Shown: in pieces, positions 9,287 to 16,714 of the stretch | Layout of the letters: each line of letters opens with the position of its first letter | How positions within the stretch are numbered: position 1 is the stretch's first letter | Source: Bacillus albus | GTDB taxonomy: Bacteria > Bacillota > Bacilli > Bacillales > Bacillaceae_G | Reading direction: 5' to 3' | NCBI RefSeq assembly: GCF_001884185.1 | Contig: NZ_MAOE01000035.1 | Location: forward strand, 248,001-312,000 | DNA: 64,000 nt | Notes under the pieces: generated by a model | What the model was told of the DNA's origin: nothing | Database searches by the model: none | What the model saw: the letters and a program-made list of their open reading frames with translations, nothing else | Made by a program: the position numbers and the translations under genes

Positions 9287-9289
9287 GGG

Positions 9290-10162
9290 ATGTTAGAGCT
9301 AAAAAACGTTTGTAAAAGTTATCAAGATTTTGCAGTAAAAAATATAAGTTTTACGTTACCACGCGGATATATTATGGGATTTGTCGGGCCAAATGGGGCA
9401 GGGAAAAGTACGACGATCAAAATGATTATGAACTTAATTCGAAAAGATAGCGGCGATATAAAAATTTTTGGCAAGGACAATAAGAAAGCCGAAAAGGAAA
9501 TAAAACAAAATATTGGTTTTGTATATGATGAAAATCATTACTACGAAGATTTAACGTGTGAACAAATGAAACGTATTATTGCACCGTTATATAAAAAATG
9601 GGACGAAGAGCAGTATCAATCGTATATGCATAGACTACAAGTTCCGAAGTATAAAAAAATTAAAGAACTATCAAAAGGGATGAAAATGAAATTTGCGATT
9701 GCCATCGCACTCTCACATCACGCAGAGTTTATCATTATGGATGAACCGACAGCAGGACTAGATCCAGTTGTTCGAAGTGAATTACTTGATATGTTGCAAG
9801 AAATTGTAATGGAAGATGAAGTATCTGTATTATTCTCAACTCATATTACAACAGATTTAGAGCGTATCGCAGATTATATTACGTTCATCAACGATGGAGA
9901 AATTATATTTACTGGTGAGAAAGACGATTTAATGGAAAACTACGTAATCGTAAAAGGGAGTAATGATTTATTAGACCGAGAAGGAAAAGAACTATTTGTT
10001 GGATTACGAAAAAATAAATTTGGTTTTGAAGGTTTAGCGAAGGATAAACAAGCAATTGTTGATTGGTTTGGAAATGAGGTTGTACTAGAAAAGCCTACAT
10101 TGGACGATATCATCGTTTACACCGCGAAAGGGAGAGGTGCCTATGCGTCAGCTAATCTATAA
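9290..10162 (+). CDS. ABC transporter ATP-binding protein (exporter type)
   Basis: The 290-residue protein is an ATPase of the ABC-2 exporter class. The Walker A motif GPNGAGKST lies near residue 34, the signature LSKGMKMKFAIA near 126, and Walker B IIMDEPTAGLDP near 148. The signature is a degenerate LSKGM form, common in this exporter group. About 75 C-terminal residues follow the ATPase core. It lies three bases after gntR and overlaps the first permease by about 20 bases. It is the only ATPase in an operon with four membrane subunits, so it must serve several permease pairs. Confidence 0.93.
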   Translation: MLELKNVCKSYQDFAVKNISFTLPRGYIMGFVGPNGAGKSTTIKMIMNLIRKDSGDIKIFGKDNKKAEKEIKQNIGFVYDENHYYEDLTCEQMKRIIAPLYKKWDEEQYQSYMHRLQVPKYKKIKELSKGMKMKFAIAIALSHHAEFIIMDEPTAGLDPVVRSELLDMLQEIVMEDEVSVLFSTHITTDLERIADYITFINDGEIIFTGEKDDLMENYVIVKGSNDLLDREGKELFVGLRKNKFGFEGLAKDKQAIVDWFGNEVVLEKPTLDDIIVYTAKGRGAYASANL

Positions 10163-10811
10163 AGATTTGTTCTTTTTTCGGGTAATTTGGTTAGTGAATC
10201 TTGTTATGCCCCTTTTATTCTTTATGTTAGATGCAAGTGGTGAATTGTTATTTCCAATGAGTTGTCTATTTATAACCTTTTCATCGGTTATGACGTTAAC
10301 CGTTATGGATGAAAGAAATAAAAGTGACATTGTTATAAATAGTTTACCGGTAAGTCGAAAGGATATCATAATTGCTAGATATATTTCCTGTGCAATATTC
10401 ATTGTAGGTGGCATGATCTCTACGATGTTAGTTGTTTTTCTTATAAGAGGTATTGTGGTTATTGGTGATATCGGTGTATATCATCCTAATCTATACATTG
10501 AAATTCCATGGTATGAAATCATAAATGGAGCTGTTTATGCCACATTTTTTGTTGTCACGTTTTTCCCTAGTTATTATGGTACAAGATCGAAGGTAGTAAG
10601 AAGTATAGTATCAGCAGCATCAATAGGAGTGGGTGTAATTCTTTGGATATTTATTAGTGATGGGCTGAATGAAACAACATCTTCATTCAGTGAGTGGATT
10701 ATGAATCCAGTACATATTGGTGTATTTATATTTGGAGGAATGATATTAGCTAGTGTCTATATCATTTCTATGTTTCTTACAATTAAAATTTATGAAACGC
10801 GTGATTTATAG
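10143..10811 (+). CDS. ABC-2 type exporter permease subunit 1 (222 aa)
   Basis: The ATG at 10143 is used because GGGAGAGG precedes it at normal spacing. The GTG six bases earlier lies inside that ribosome site. The protein starts MRQLIYKDLFFF and has about six hydrophobic segments. After the second segment comes the stretch NKSDIVINSLPVSRKDIII, which recurs in the next three genes. This is the pattern of the ABC2_membrane_5 permeases (S. aureus PmtB/PmtD type). The protein ends with a TIKIYETRDL motif also shared with its paralogues. Substrate is unknown. Confidence 0.88.
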   Translation: MRQLIYKDLFFFRVIWLVNLVMPLLFFMLDASGELLFPMSCLFITFSSVMTLTVMDERNKSDIVINSLPVSRKDIIIARYISCAIFIVGGMISTMLVVFLIRGIVVIGDIGVYHPNLYIEIPWYEIINGAVYATFFVVTFFPSYYGTRSKVVRSIVSAASIGVGVILWIFISDGLNETTSSFSEWIMNPVHIGVFIFGGMILASVYIISMFLTIKIYETRDL

Positions 10812-10825
10812 AGAGGAGAATTTAT

Positions 10826-11458
10826 ATGCAGCAATTGATTTTGAAGGAGTTTTTCTTGCAGAAGAAGATGTTTCCTTTCTATTTTTTAATACCTATTTTC
10901 TCTGTTTTTAGGAATCCAGTCCAACCAATGGGGATGGCAATAGGGTTATTTATAACATGTAGTACGATTATATATATTTCTTTTTATTATGAAGAGAAAA
11001 GTAAAACAGAAAAAATATTAGTGAGTTTGCCTATAACGAGACAAGAGATAGTTATAGCTAAATATATTTCAAGCACAGTATTTATTCTGGTTGGTTTGAG
11101 TGCAACTTTTATAGTCATAATATTAAAAAATATTTTGTTGGACGGGGATATAGTTATGCCTGGATATGCAGTGTTTTCAGCAATAGTAGCAACTTTAATT
11201 TATTGTGTAATAACGATACCTGCTAATTACATTGGGGGATATAAAGTTATTACTGTCTTGAATTTGATTATGCTTTTTCCTTTAATCGGTATGATTGGTC
11301 TTATGTGCAATATTTTTGGTGATAAAACAATTATGCTAAAAGTACTCCACTCTCAAGAGGCTACACAAGCAATGGGTGTTCTTGGTATCGGAGTGTTAGT
11401 GAGTATATTCGTATCAATGTTCCTCTCAGTGAAAATGTTTCAGGAGGCAGAGTTATAG
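10826..11458 (+). CDS. ABC-2 type exporter permease subunit 2 (210 aa)
   Basis: The ATG follows GAGAGGAG, 14 bases after the previous stop. The protein begins MQQLILKEFFLQKKMFPFYF and has about six membrane segments. Its cytoplasmic loop reads KTEKILVSLPITRQEIVIAK, clearly homologous to the same loop of its neighbours. It ends SVKMFQEAEL, again a variant of the shared tail. It looks like a tandem duplicate that has diverged far. It has no ATPase of its own and probably pairs with another permease of the operon. Confidence 0.88.
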   Translation: MQQLILKEFFLQKKMFPFYFLIPIFSVFRNPVQPMGMAIGLFITCSTIIYISFYYEEKSKTEKILVSLPITRQEIVIAKYISSTVFILVGLSATFIVIILKNILLDGDIVMPGYAVFSAIVATLIYCVITIPANYIGGYKVITVLNLIMLFPLIGMIGLMCNIFGDKTIMLKVLHSQEATQAMGVLGIGVLVSIFVSMFLSVKMFQEAEL

Positions 11459-11490
11459 AAGGGACATTTTCATATTAGGAGGTGTAATAC

Positions 11491-12114
11491 ATGGTCAAGC
11501 AACTCGTCTTAAAAGATATGATGTTGCAAAGAAAATTAGGGTTTGTTTATCTTATATGTTTGGTTTTCCTTTCTATTGTTGATTTTCGTAGTGATAGCTT
11601 CCTTATGACGATTAGCGTATCTATACCTTTTCTTGGCACGGTACTGTCAATGAGTTATGAGGGGAAAAATAAAAGTGAAATGATAGTAAATAGTTTACCG
11701 TTTGACCGTAAAGATATTGTCATAGGGAAGTACATATTTGTAAGTATTTTAGTTGCTTTAGGTGGATGTTTCTCACTAGTTGTTGGTTTAATACAGTTAC
11801 AAAATGAACAGATGACTGGATTTATGCTGTGGGGAGAAATGCTCGGAGGTATAACAGGTGGGTTTGTTTGTAGCATAATTGTACTCCCAATTGAATTTTC
11901 AGTAGGATATAGTAGTGTAAAACAAATCGCTCCCTTCATCGGAATTGCATTTGGGTATTTAAGTGGACTGATTGTAAGTAACGTATGGTTAGATGTAGAG
12001 AGTGTTTGGAACACCAGTCTAATCGTAAATATTTGTTTTATAGCAGGGCTGCTTCTTTTATATGTTATGTCCATGCTTTTCTCAATTCATTTGTACAATG
12101 AACGTGATATGTGA
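11491..12114 (+). CDS. ABC-2 type exporter permease subunit 3 (207 aa)
   Basis: The ATG follows TAGGAGGTG at ideal spacing. The product starts MVKQLVLKDMMLQRKLGF, has about six membrane segments and carries the loop KSEMIVNSLPFDRKDIVIGK. The C-terminus SIHLYNERDM matches the shared tail. It is closest to subunit 1 in the loop motif by eye. A 32-base gap separates it from subunit 2, so the four permeases are co-transcribed but each has its own ribosome site. Confidence 0.88.
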   Translation: MVKQLVLKDMMLQRKLGFVYLICLVFLSIVDFRSDSFLMTISVSIPFLGTVLSMSYEGKNKSEMIVNSLPFDRKDIVIGKYIFVSILVALGGCFSLVVGLIQLQNEQMTGFMLWGEMLGGITGGFVCSIIVLPIEFSVGYSSVKQIAPFIGIAFGYLSGLIVSNVWLDVESVWNTSLIVNICFIAGLLLLYVMSMLFSIHLYNERDM

Positions 12115-12128
12115 GAGGATGAGTAATC

Positions 12129-12722
12129 GTGAAGCAACTTATAATAAAAGATTTTATCATACAATGGAAGCATTTAATATGGTACTTAATATACCCTCTT
12201 TTCTTGTATATGACATTAACAGATATTAAAAGCTTTTACGTAATTATGTCTGCTATAATTCCAGTTATGGCAATTTTAAAAACATTTAATGATGATAAAA
12301 AATATGATGGTGAAGTAATGTTAAATAGTTTACCGCTAGCAAAAAAAGAAATTGTAGTAGCTAAATACATAATGGCACTTATTATTTTTATTATAAGTAT
12401 GATAGTGTCTAGCCCTTTAGGGATTATTCGGTTTGCAGGCGGGGTATTTGAATTTATTACGACAACTTTAGTTACGATTACTGCCTTTGTTTTTATATAT
12501 TTAAGTCTTGTCTTACCGATATCGTTTTGGCTAGGGTATAAAAAATCTATTTTTATCACGCTTTTTATACTAATGGCACCGATTGTTATTGTAGAAATGT
12601 TCTTCCAAATTAACATAGAACAAATTCATTTACATAATGGAGTATTGTTAATTTGGTCAATTTGTATGTTGCTTTTATCTGTACTTGCTTCGGTAAAGCT
12701 ATATGAAAAAAGAGAATTTTAA
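12129..12722 (+). CDS. ABC-2 type exporter permease subunit 4 (197 aa)
   Basis: The start is GTG at 12129 with GAGAGGATG upstream. The protein begins MKQLIIKDFIIQWKHLIWYL and has about six membrane segments. Its loop reads YDGEVMLNSLPLAKKEIVVA, the most diverged copy, and the tail is SVKLYEKREF. It is the last gene of the exporter operon and is followed by a hairpin. Together the operon is one regulator, one ATPase and four related permeases, double the usual pair. Confidence 0.88.
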   Translation: MKQLIIKDFIIQWKHLIWYLIYPLFLYMTLTDIKSFYVIMSAIIPVMAILKTFNDDKKYDGEVMLNSLPLAKKEIVVAKYIMALIIFIISMIVSSPLGIIRFAGGVFEFITTTLVTITAFVFIYLSLVLPISFWLGYKKSIFITLFILMAPIVIVEMFFQINIEQIHLHNGVLLIWSICMLLLSVLASVKLYEKREF

Positions 12723-12746
12723 AAGGTGCCTTATGTAAGGCACCTT
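12723..12746. terminator. Hairpin at end of exporter operon
   Basis: The perfect arms AAGGTGCCTTA and TAAGGCACCTT leave a two-base centre. The T run on the plus strand is short (CTTCTTC); on the minus strand T-rich sequence follows, so it may act on both converging genes. Confidence 0.65.
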
Positions 12747-12748
12747 CT

Positions 12749-12901
12749 TCAATAACGACAATATGAAAGTAAAAGTTTATAAACAGAGAGACTATTCGGT
12801 ACAACATCTTTCGGAGTATGTAATATAAAGCTGAAAACGATAACGAGAATGAGAAAGAGGAAAAATAAAAATAGGATCTGCTTATGTACGGAATTTTGCA
12901 T
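12749..12901 (-). CDS. Small membrane peptide, 50 aa
   Basis: On the complement an ATG at 12901 follows AAGGAGTGG at good spacing. The longer frame upstream has no ribosome site. The 50-residue product starts MQNSVHKQILFLFFLFLILV and has a single hydrophobic helix at about residues 9-27, then a polar tail with PKDVVPNS. It converges with the exporter operon and shares its hairpin. The family is not recognised. Because it is short, the ribosome site is the main support. Confidence 0.5.
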   Translation of the reverse strand: MQNSVHKQILFLFFLFLILVIVFSFILHTPKDVVPNSLSVYKLLLSYCRY

Positions 12902-12971
12902 ATTATCCACTCCTTTTTTAGGTAGTATGTCCAACAGAAAGGAATGTATGAAAAATGTTAGGGGGAGAATG

Positions 12972-13157
12972 ATGAACAAAAGAAAATGGTTATATAGAAT
13001 AGGGATATTTCTATTTTCAATCGGTCTCATATTAGCAAATTTCTATTCAGATATACCATCACCATTTCCTAATTTACATAAAGGAATTGGTATAAGTATT
13101 GTCATAGTTGGTCTTCTTTGTCTTATCACATCAAACTTCTACAGAAAGTCTGAATGA
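12972..13157 (+). CDS. Small membrane protein, two TM segments, 61 aa
   Basis: The second of two adjacent ATGs is taken, since GGGGGAG lies five bases before it. The product begins MNKRKWLYRIGIFLFSIGLI and has hydrophobic helices at about residues 9-24 and 39-54, joined by a loop rich in Pro (SDIPSPFPNLHKG). It is divergent from the 50-residue peptide gene and convergent with the 85-residue membrane gene, and it ends at a strong terminator. No family was recognised. Confidence 0.6.
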   Translation: MNKRKWLYRIGIFLFSIGLILANFYSDIPSPFPNLHKGIGISIVIVGLLCLITSNFYRKSE

Positions 13158-13162
13158 ATATA

Positions 13163-13205
13163 AAAAAAGGACAGTTACTCTTTTTCAGAAGTACTGTCCT
13201 TTTTA
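13163..13205. terminator. Bidirectional intrinsic terminator
   Basis: The arms AAAAGGACAGT and ACTGTCCTTTT are perfect and flanked by A and T runs on both sides. It lies at the convergence of the 61-residue gene and the efflux operon and overlaps the end of the latter's last gene. Confidence 0.85.
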
Positions 13206-13432
13206 AATAACTTATTCCATAGCTTGGCGATACTCCATATAATGACGATTGCAATGGAGACAATGATGGACCAAACGATTGATATAATTTCAAGTGTCAT
13301 GTTAGGAAGAAATGTAAGAATGGATACGACTCTATGAAACAACCATTCAATTATATGAAAACTGATTTGCAGTAGAATGACGATCCCGAGTGTAATCCAT
13401 GCTAACAGTTGCTTCCCTTTTTCTTTCCACAT
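13175..13432 (-). CDS. Membrane protein of the SMR operon, 85 aa
   Basis: The ATG at 13432 follows GAGGTG with six bases of spacing; an upstream in-frame GTG is part of that ribosome site. The product starts MWKEKGKQLLAWITLGIVIL and has two or three hydrophobic segments, with a positively charged C-terminal tail (KLWNKLFKKDS). Its start is 15 bases after the stop of the YkkD-like gene on the same strand, so it is probably the last gene of that operon. It is not an SMR protein by sequence. Its role, perhaps accessory to the pump, is unknown. Confidence 0.65.
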   Translation of the reverse strand: MWKEKGKQLLAWITLGIVILLQISFHIIEWLFHRVVSILTFLPNMTLEIISIVWSIIVSIAIVIIWSIAKLWNKLFKKDSTSEKE

Positions 13433-13447
13433 GACATTCACCTCACG

Positions 13448-13762
13448 TTAGCTTAATAGTTTTAAGCCAACAGCGCCGCATAGAATGCAGCTTAAGAAGG
13501 CAAGACGACGCCAATCTGCTGATTCACGGAAAATAAGAATACCTAGAAGTGCACTTCCGGCAGTTCCGATTCCAGTCCAAATCGCGTAAGCAGTTCCCAT
13601 CGGTAATGTATTCATCGCAAGAGATAAGAAGAAGAAGCTTACGCCGAAGTTGGCGATTAAAATAACTTTTGGTGCCCAGCCTTTCTTTTCAGTGGCTACT
13701 TTCATAAAGAGTACACCAATAATTTCACAAATACCAGCTAGAATTAAAAATAACCAAGCCAT
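13448..13762 (-). CDS. SMR family multidrug efflux subunit, YkkD-like
   Basis: The 104-residue protein is a small multidrug resistance transporter with four helices. It carries the key membrane glutamate (GICEIIGVLFMK, Glu13) and the motif PMGTAYAIWTGIGTAGSALLG. The latter closely matches B. subtilis YkkD, as does the tail CGAVGLKLLS. SMR proteins exchange protons for cationic drugs or guanidinium. The gene starts one base after the YkkC-like gene, which fits an obligate heterodimer. B. subtilis ykkCD is under a guanidine riboswitch, but here a TetR protein takes that place. Confidence 0.9.
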   Translation of the reverse strand: MAWLFLILAGICEIIGVLFMKVATEKKGWAPKVILIANFGVSFFFLSLAMNTLPMGTAYAIWTGIGTAGSALLGILIFRESADWRRLAFLSCILCGAVGLKLLS

Positions 13763-13763
13763 T

Positions 13764-14096
13764 TTATGCGGCCTCCTTCGCTTCTTTTTCTTCTGTTACT
13801 CGTTTTAAACCAATTACGCCGAAGAAGATTAAGCCGATTAATAAAACTTTTACAATAGAGAAAGGTTCTCCAAAGATCAAAATTTCTGTCAGAACGATCC
13901 CGCCAGCTCCAATTCCTGTAAAGACGGCGTATACAGTGCCGACAGGTAAATCTTTATAAGCTCTAAATAATAAAACGAAACTAATTGTAATTAATAACGC
14001 AACACCAGCCCATTCAAGTGGTGCCTCCGCTTTTTTTAGTCCAATGACCCAAAAGATTTCAATAATACCAGCTATGATTACATAAATCCATGCCAT
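13764..14096 (-). CDS. SMR family efflux subunit, YkkC-like
   Basis: The 110-residue four-helix protein has the SMR signature: Glu13 in IIEIFWVIGLKKAE and the loop LPVGTVYAVFTGIGAGG. This resembles YkkC/SugE rather than EmrE. The ATG follows AGGAAGGAG. A charged tail (EEKEAKEAA) ends it. It is the first transporter gene after the TetR regulator and pairs with the YkkD-like subunit one base downstream. The substrate could be guanidinium or a quaternary cation; sequence alone cannot decide. Confidence 0.9.
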   Translation of the reverse strand: MAWIYVIIAGIIEIFWVIGLKKAEAPLEWAGVALLITISFVLLFRAYKDLPVGTVYAVFTGIGAGGIVLTEILIFGEPFSIVKVLLIGLIFFGVIGLKRVTEEKEAKEAA

Positions 14097-14111
14097 ATGT
14101 CATTTCTCCTT

Positions 14112-14127
14112 CCTACCAGTCGTTAGG
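14112..14127 (-). promoter_or_regulatory. TetR operator copy between regulator and SMR genes
   Basis: CCTACCAGTCGTTAGG has the same 16-base layout as the site in the tetR promoter at 14756-14771, differing only at two central bases. It lies directly before the ribosome site of the YkkC-like gene, so the regulator can act on the pump genes separately from its own promoter. Confidence 0.7.
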
Positions 14128-14167
14128 TAAAGGGCTTAAAAACGACGCATTGCAAAGGAGCAATCCG

Positions 14168-14743
14168 TCAGTTTGAAAGACCTCGCCAAAATACTTGCCA
14201 AGAGGCGTTTAAACGAGTCTCAAAGCGATTTAAACCTGCGAATAGTAGCTCAACCATAAGTCCGTCTAGTAAGCATAGGAAAGCTTCTAGAGCGTCTTTC
14301 ACTTCAATGTTATGCAGTTCACTTTGCTCGTTTGCCTGTTTAAATATAGGGAATAAAAGTTTTCCGACGTTTTCAATGTGCGCATTCGCTTTTTCGATAA
14401 TTTGTTCGCGAAATGCATCAGGCGGAAAATAAGAAGTTCGTAACCAAAACATTGATTCTTCACTTTCACCAAATCGTTTTGCATAGCCCTTTAGTAACTG
14501 TAAGAGCAATTCTTCAGTAGACGAATTTGAAAATTTTTCGATATCGTCTGTGAAGCTCTGTAAATCTTTTTGAAGAGCGGATTCTAAGCATATAAAATAT
14601 AGCTCTTCTTTTCCTTTAAAGTGTGCGTAAATCGATGGCTTTTTAATCCCAACTTCTTGAGCAATATTTGCTAATGAAGTTCCTTCGTAGCCGTAGCGTG
14701 CGAAATGAGAAAGTGCTACAGCTTTAATGCGGTTTGCTGTCAT
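14168..14743 (-). CDS. TetR family regulator of the SMR operon
   Basis: The ATG at 14743 is chosen because GGGG lies six bases before it; the ATG two codons earlier abuts that site. The 191-residue protein has a TetR helix-turn-helix near its start (LANIAQEVGIKKPSIYAHFK) and an all-helical C-terminal ligand domain. It is transcribed ahead of the SMR genes on the same strand. Two near-identical palindromes, one at its own promoter and one before the pump, mark it as the operon's repressor. The inducer would be a substrate of the pump. Confidence 0.9.
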   Translation of the reverse strand: MTANRIKAVALSHFARYGYEGTSLANIAQEVGIKKPSIYAHFKGKEELYFICLESALQKDLQSFTDDIEKFSNSSTEELLLQLLKGYAKRFGESEESMFWLRTSYFPPDAFREQIIEKANAHIENVGKLLFPIFKQANEQSELHNIEVKDALEAFLCLLDGLMVELLFAGLNRFETRLNASWQVFWRGLSN

Positions 14744-14755
14744 TTTCATCCCCTA

Positions 14756-14803
14756 CCTACCGTTCGTTAGGTTAATTATATGAGATGGGAAATATAAAGT
14801 CAA
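14756..14803 (-). promoter_or_regulatory. tetR promoter with operator
   Basis: On the complement, TTGACT (14798-14803) and TATAAT (14775-14780) are 17 bases apart, a strong sigma-A promoter. The palindrome-like CCTACCGTTCGTTAGG (14756-14771) starts four bases past the -10 box and covers the start point. This is an autoregulatory layout. Confidence 0.82.
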
Positions 14804-14817
14804 TAGGGGAAGAGCTG

Positions 14818-14850
14818 AAAAAAGAGCGCTATAGGTAACGCTCTTTTTAG
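14818..14850. terminator. Terminator of the lacI-type gene
   Basis: The stem AAAAAGAGCG / CGCTCTTTTT with a ten-base loop overlaps the end of the LacI-type gene on the minus strand. It also blocks read-through towards tetR. Confidence 0.75.
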
Positions 14851-15824
14851 ACAGTATCTCGTTCAATTAAATGGAATGAAAGCTCTTTTGCGTTCCCGGC
14901 AATTTGCTCGCTCTGAATCTGCTTATGGAATAAAGAAAAAGCATGTGAGCCCATTGTGAGACCGGGATGCTCAATTGTGGAAATTTCTAACGCCTTTGAA
15001 ATTTCATGATTATCAAATCCAAGGATAGCAATGTCTTCAGGAACGCGAATGCCATGTTTTCGAGCCTCTGTTAATAAACCAGCTGCAACTTGATCGTTCG
15101 CTGTAAAAATAGCAGTTGGACGATTTTTCATGTTTAAAATACGGTGGAGTATTCTTGCACCGTCCTGCATTGTATAGCATTGATGAAAAATCCATTCGGG
15201 ATGTAACGTTTTGCCTTCGTTACGAAGTGTATCAGCAAATGCTTTTTCACGTTCCATAGAATTTACACTTGTTTTTCTTGCTAAACAAATCCCGATTTTT
15301 TCATGACCTTTACTGAGTAAATAGGCGGTGCCGAGACGGAAGCCTTCATAATGATCTACGTAGACAGATGAAATGAGGGGGTGGTTCATTTTTTCACATG
15401 AAATAATAGGAGCAAATTTTGCGAAAGATTCAATTTGTTCCCATGAACTCGTTCGAGAGCAAATAATCATCCCGTCGAATTGTTTCATTTTCATCATTTC
15501 AAGAACACGAATTTCTTCAATGCTATCGTAATTTGTTTGACATAAATTAATGTGATATCCAGCAGCTAACGCTTCGTTTCCGATTCCTTCAATAATGGTA
15601 CTAAAGTATGGAAGATTAATGAAAGGGAGCATCACACCGATCGTATATGTTTTTCCCTTTATTAAATGAATAGCATTTATATTTTTTGCATAGTTCAATT
15701 CTTCAACAGCATCGAGAACACGCTTACGTTTTTCTTCTTTTACGTAAGGGTGATTATTAAGGACGCGGGAAACAGTTGATATGGATACACCAGCGGTTTT
15801 TGCAATTTGTTTTATATTGGCCAT
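14847..15824 (-). CDS. LacI/GalR family transcriptional regulator (orphan)
   Basis: The ATG at 15824 follows GAGGTG at six bases; the GTG three codons earlier is inside that site. The 325-residue protein has the LacI headpiece (NIKQIAKTAGVSISTVSRVL) with the hinge helix, then a periplasmic-binding-protein-like domain with GVMLPFINLPYF and IAILGFDNHEI motifs. The effector is probably a sugar or sugar phosphate, but it cannot be named. No sugar genes flank it, so targets are elsewhere or it controls itself through the palindrome at 15885. It is not CcpA itself, judging from its sequence. Confidence 0.9.
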   Translation of the reverse strand: MANIKQIAKTAGVSISTVSRVLNNHPYVKEEKRKRVLDAVEELNYAKNINAIHLIKGKTYTIGVMLPFINLPYFSTIIEGIGNEALAAGYHINLCQTNYDSIEEIRVLEMMKMKQFDGMIICSRTSSWEQIESFAKFAPIISCEKMNHPLISSVYVDHYEGFRLGTAYLLSKGHEKIGICLARKTSVNSMEREKAFADTLRNEGKTLHPEWIFHQCYTMQDGARILHRILNMKNRPTAIFTANDQVAAGLLTEARKHGIRVPEDIAILGFDNHEISKALEISTIEHPGLTMGSHAFSLFHKQIQSEQIAGNAKELSFHLIERDTV

Positions 15825-15884
15825 ATGTATCACCTCTTCCCCTTATTATAAAGGGAAAATAATAAGAATGAAAAAATCTTGACC

Positions 15885-15898
15885 TGAAAAGCTTTTCA
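15885..15898. promoter_or_regulatory. Perfect 14-bp palindrome, probable LacI-type operator
   Basis: TGAAAAGCTTTTCA is fully symmetric and lies 61 bases before the start of the LacI-type gene. LacI-family proteins bind such even palindromes, often with CG or GC at the centre. On the plus strand TTGACC (15879-15884) directly precedes it, so it could also control rightward transcription. The rest of the 290-base gap to 16115 shows no gene. Confidence 0.6.
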
Positions 15899-16114
15899 CA
15901 AACTATGGTATGAATAAGGCTTCTTTTTATTCGCGTAACCTTTTCACTTGGGCGTAAGAATGATAGGAGTCTTTTTGTTTGCAAAATAGTTTTGTCAAAA
16001 TGTGTGAGAATAACGTGGAAAGTTTTCAAAGGTGGAGTTTGGTAGCGAAGCGAATATGAAGAGCATATAAACGCTTCGTTCGTTAAGAGAGCGGTATGAA
16101 AGGGCGGAAACAAA

Positions 16115-16675
16115 TTGAAAAAAAGAATCATTTGTTTCGTGTTTTCTAGTTTCGTGCTAAGTTCATGTTCGTTTCAGAAAACGATGCAAGAAGAAAAACA
16201 CTTTGTGGGAACAACAGGAGGAGCTATGGATCGTGTTACGGATCCTATTCCGCTGAAGGAGCTTCCAAAATATTTTCCAGTGAAATTTAAAGTTCCGGCG
16301 TTTTTACCGTATGACATTACGAGTGATGTGAAGGGGGAAGTCAGAACGATTGGAAAAAAGAACGCTGTCTTAATGATTAAATATAAGCAGCGGGAGCCGG
16401 GGAGAAATGAGTATATTGAGTTAAATGTTGCAAACTTTCCTTATAGTTTTCCAAATCTCGTGAAAGAGAAGCGATTTCAAGAACAAATGAAATTGAATAA
16501 TGGAGCATTCGCTTATTTTAAAAATAAGGATGACTCTGGGCAAGGAGATGAATTTGCTACGCTTATATGGAAAGAGAAAGGACTTGAATATCAGCTCTTG
16601 TATCGTAATACACAAGAGAATGATCAAGATGTGATTAAGAAAAATTTATTATACATTGCAAATAATATGGAATGA
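16115..16675 (+). CDS. Predicted lipoprotein, 186 aa
   Basis: The start is TTG at 16115, seven bases after AGGGCGG. The product has a lipoprotein signal: MKKRI, a hydrophobic stretch, then the lipobox LSSC, so Cys18 would be lipidated and the mature protein anchored outside the membrane. The rest (168 residues) is polar, with Pro-rich strands (LPKYFPVKFKVPAFLPYD) and no known motif. It stands alone, with a terminator directly behind. The function is unknown. The LacI-type site lies about 220 bases upstream and might influence it. Confidence 0.75.
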   Translation: MKKRIICFVFSSFVLSSCSFQKTMQEEKHFVGTTGGAMDRVTDPIPLKELPKYFPVKFKVPAFLPYDITSDVKGEVRTIGKKNAVLMIKYKQREPGRNEYIELNVANFPYSFPNLVKEKRFQEQMKLNNGAFAYFKNKDDSGQGDEFATLIWKEKGLEYQLLYRNTQENDQDVIKKNLLYIANNME

Positions 16676-16708
16676 AAAAACTAGCTGAATCATTCAGCTA
16701 GTTTTTGT
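16675..16708. terminator. Bidirectional intrinsic terminator
   Basis: A strong stem AAAAACTAGCTGAA / TTCAGCTAGTTTTT with a three-base loop lies between the lipoprotein gene and yqhL, which converge. Confidence 0.9.
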
Positions 16709-16714
16709 ATGTTA

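Noticed and set aside
13448-14167. Guanidine riboswitch before the SMR genes
   Set aside because: The gap between tetR and the first pump gene is only 71 bases, too short for the aptamer, and it holds a protein operator.
15757-16131. 124-codon minus-strand frame over the lacI-type leader
   Set aside because: It overlaps the start of the LacI-type gene and the operator, with no ribosome site; its composition is not protein-like.
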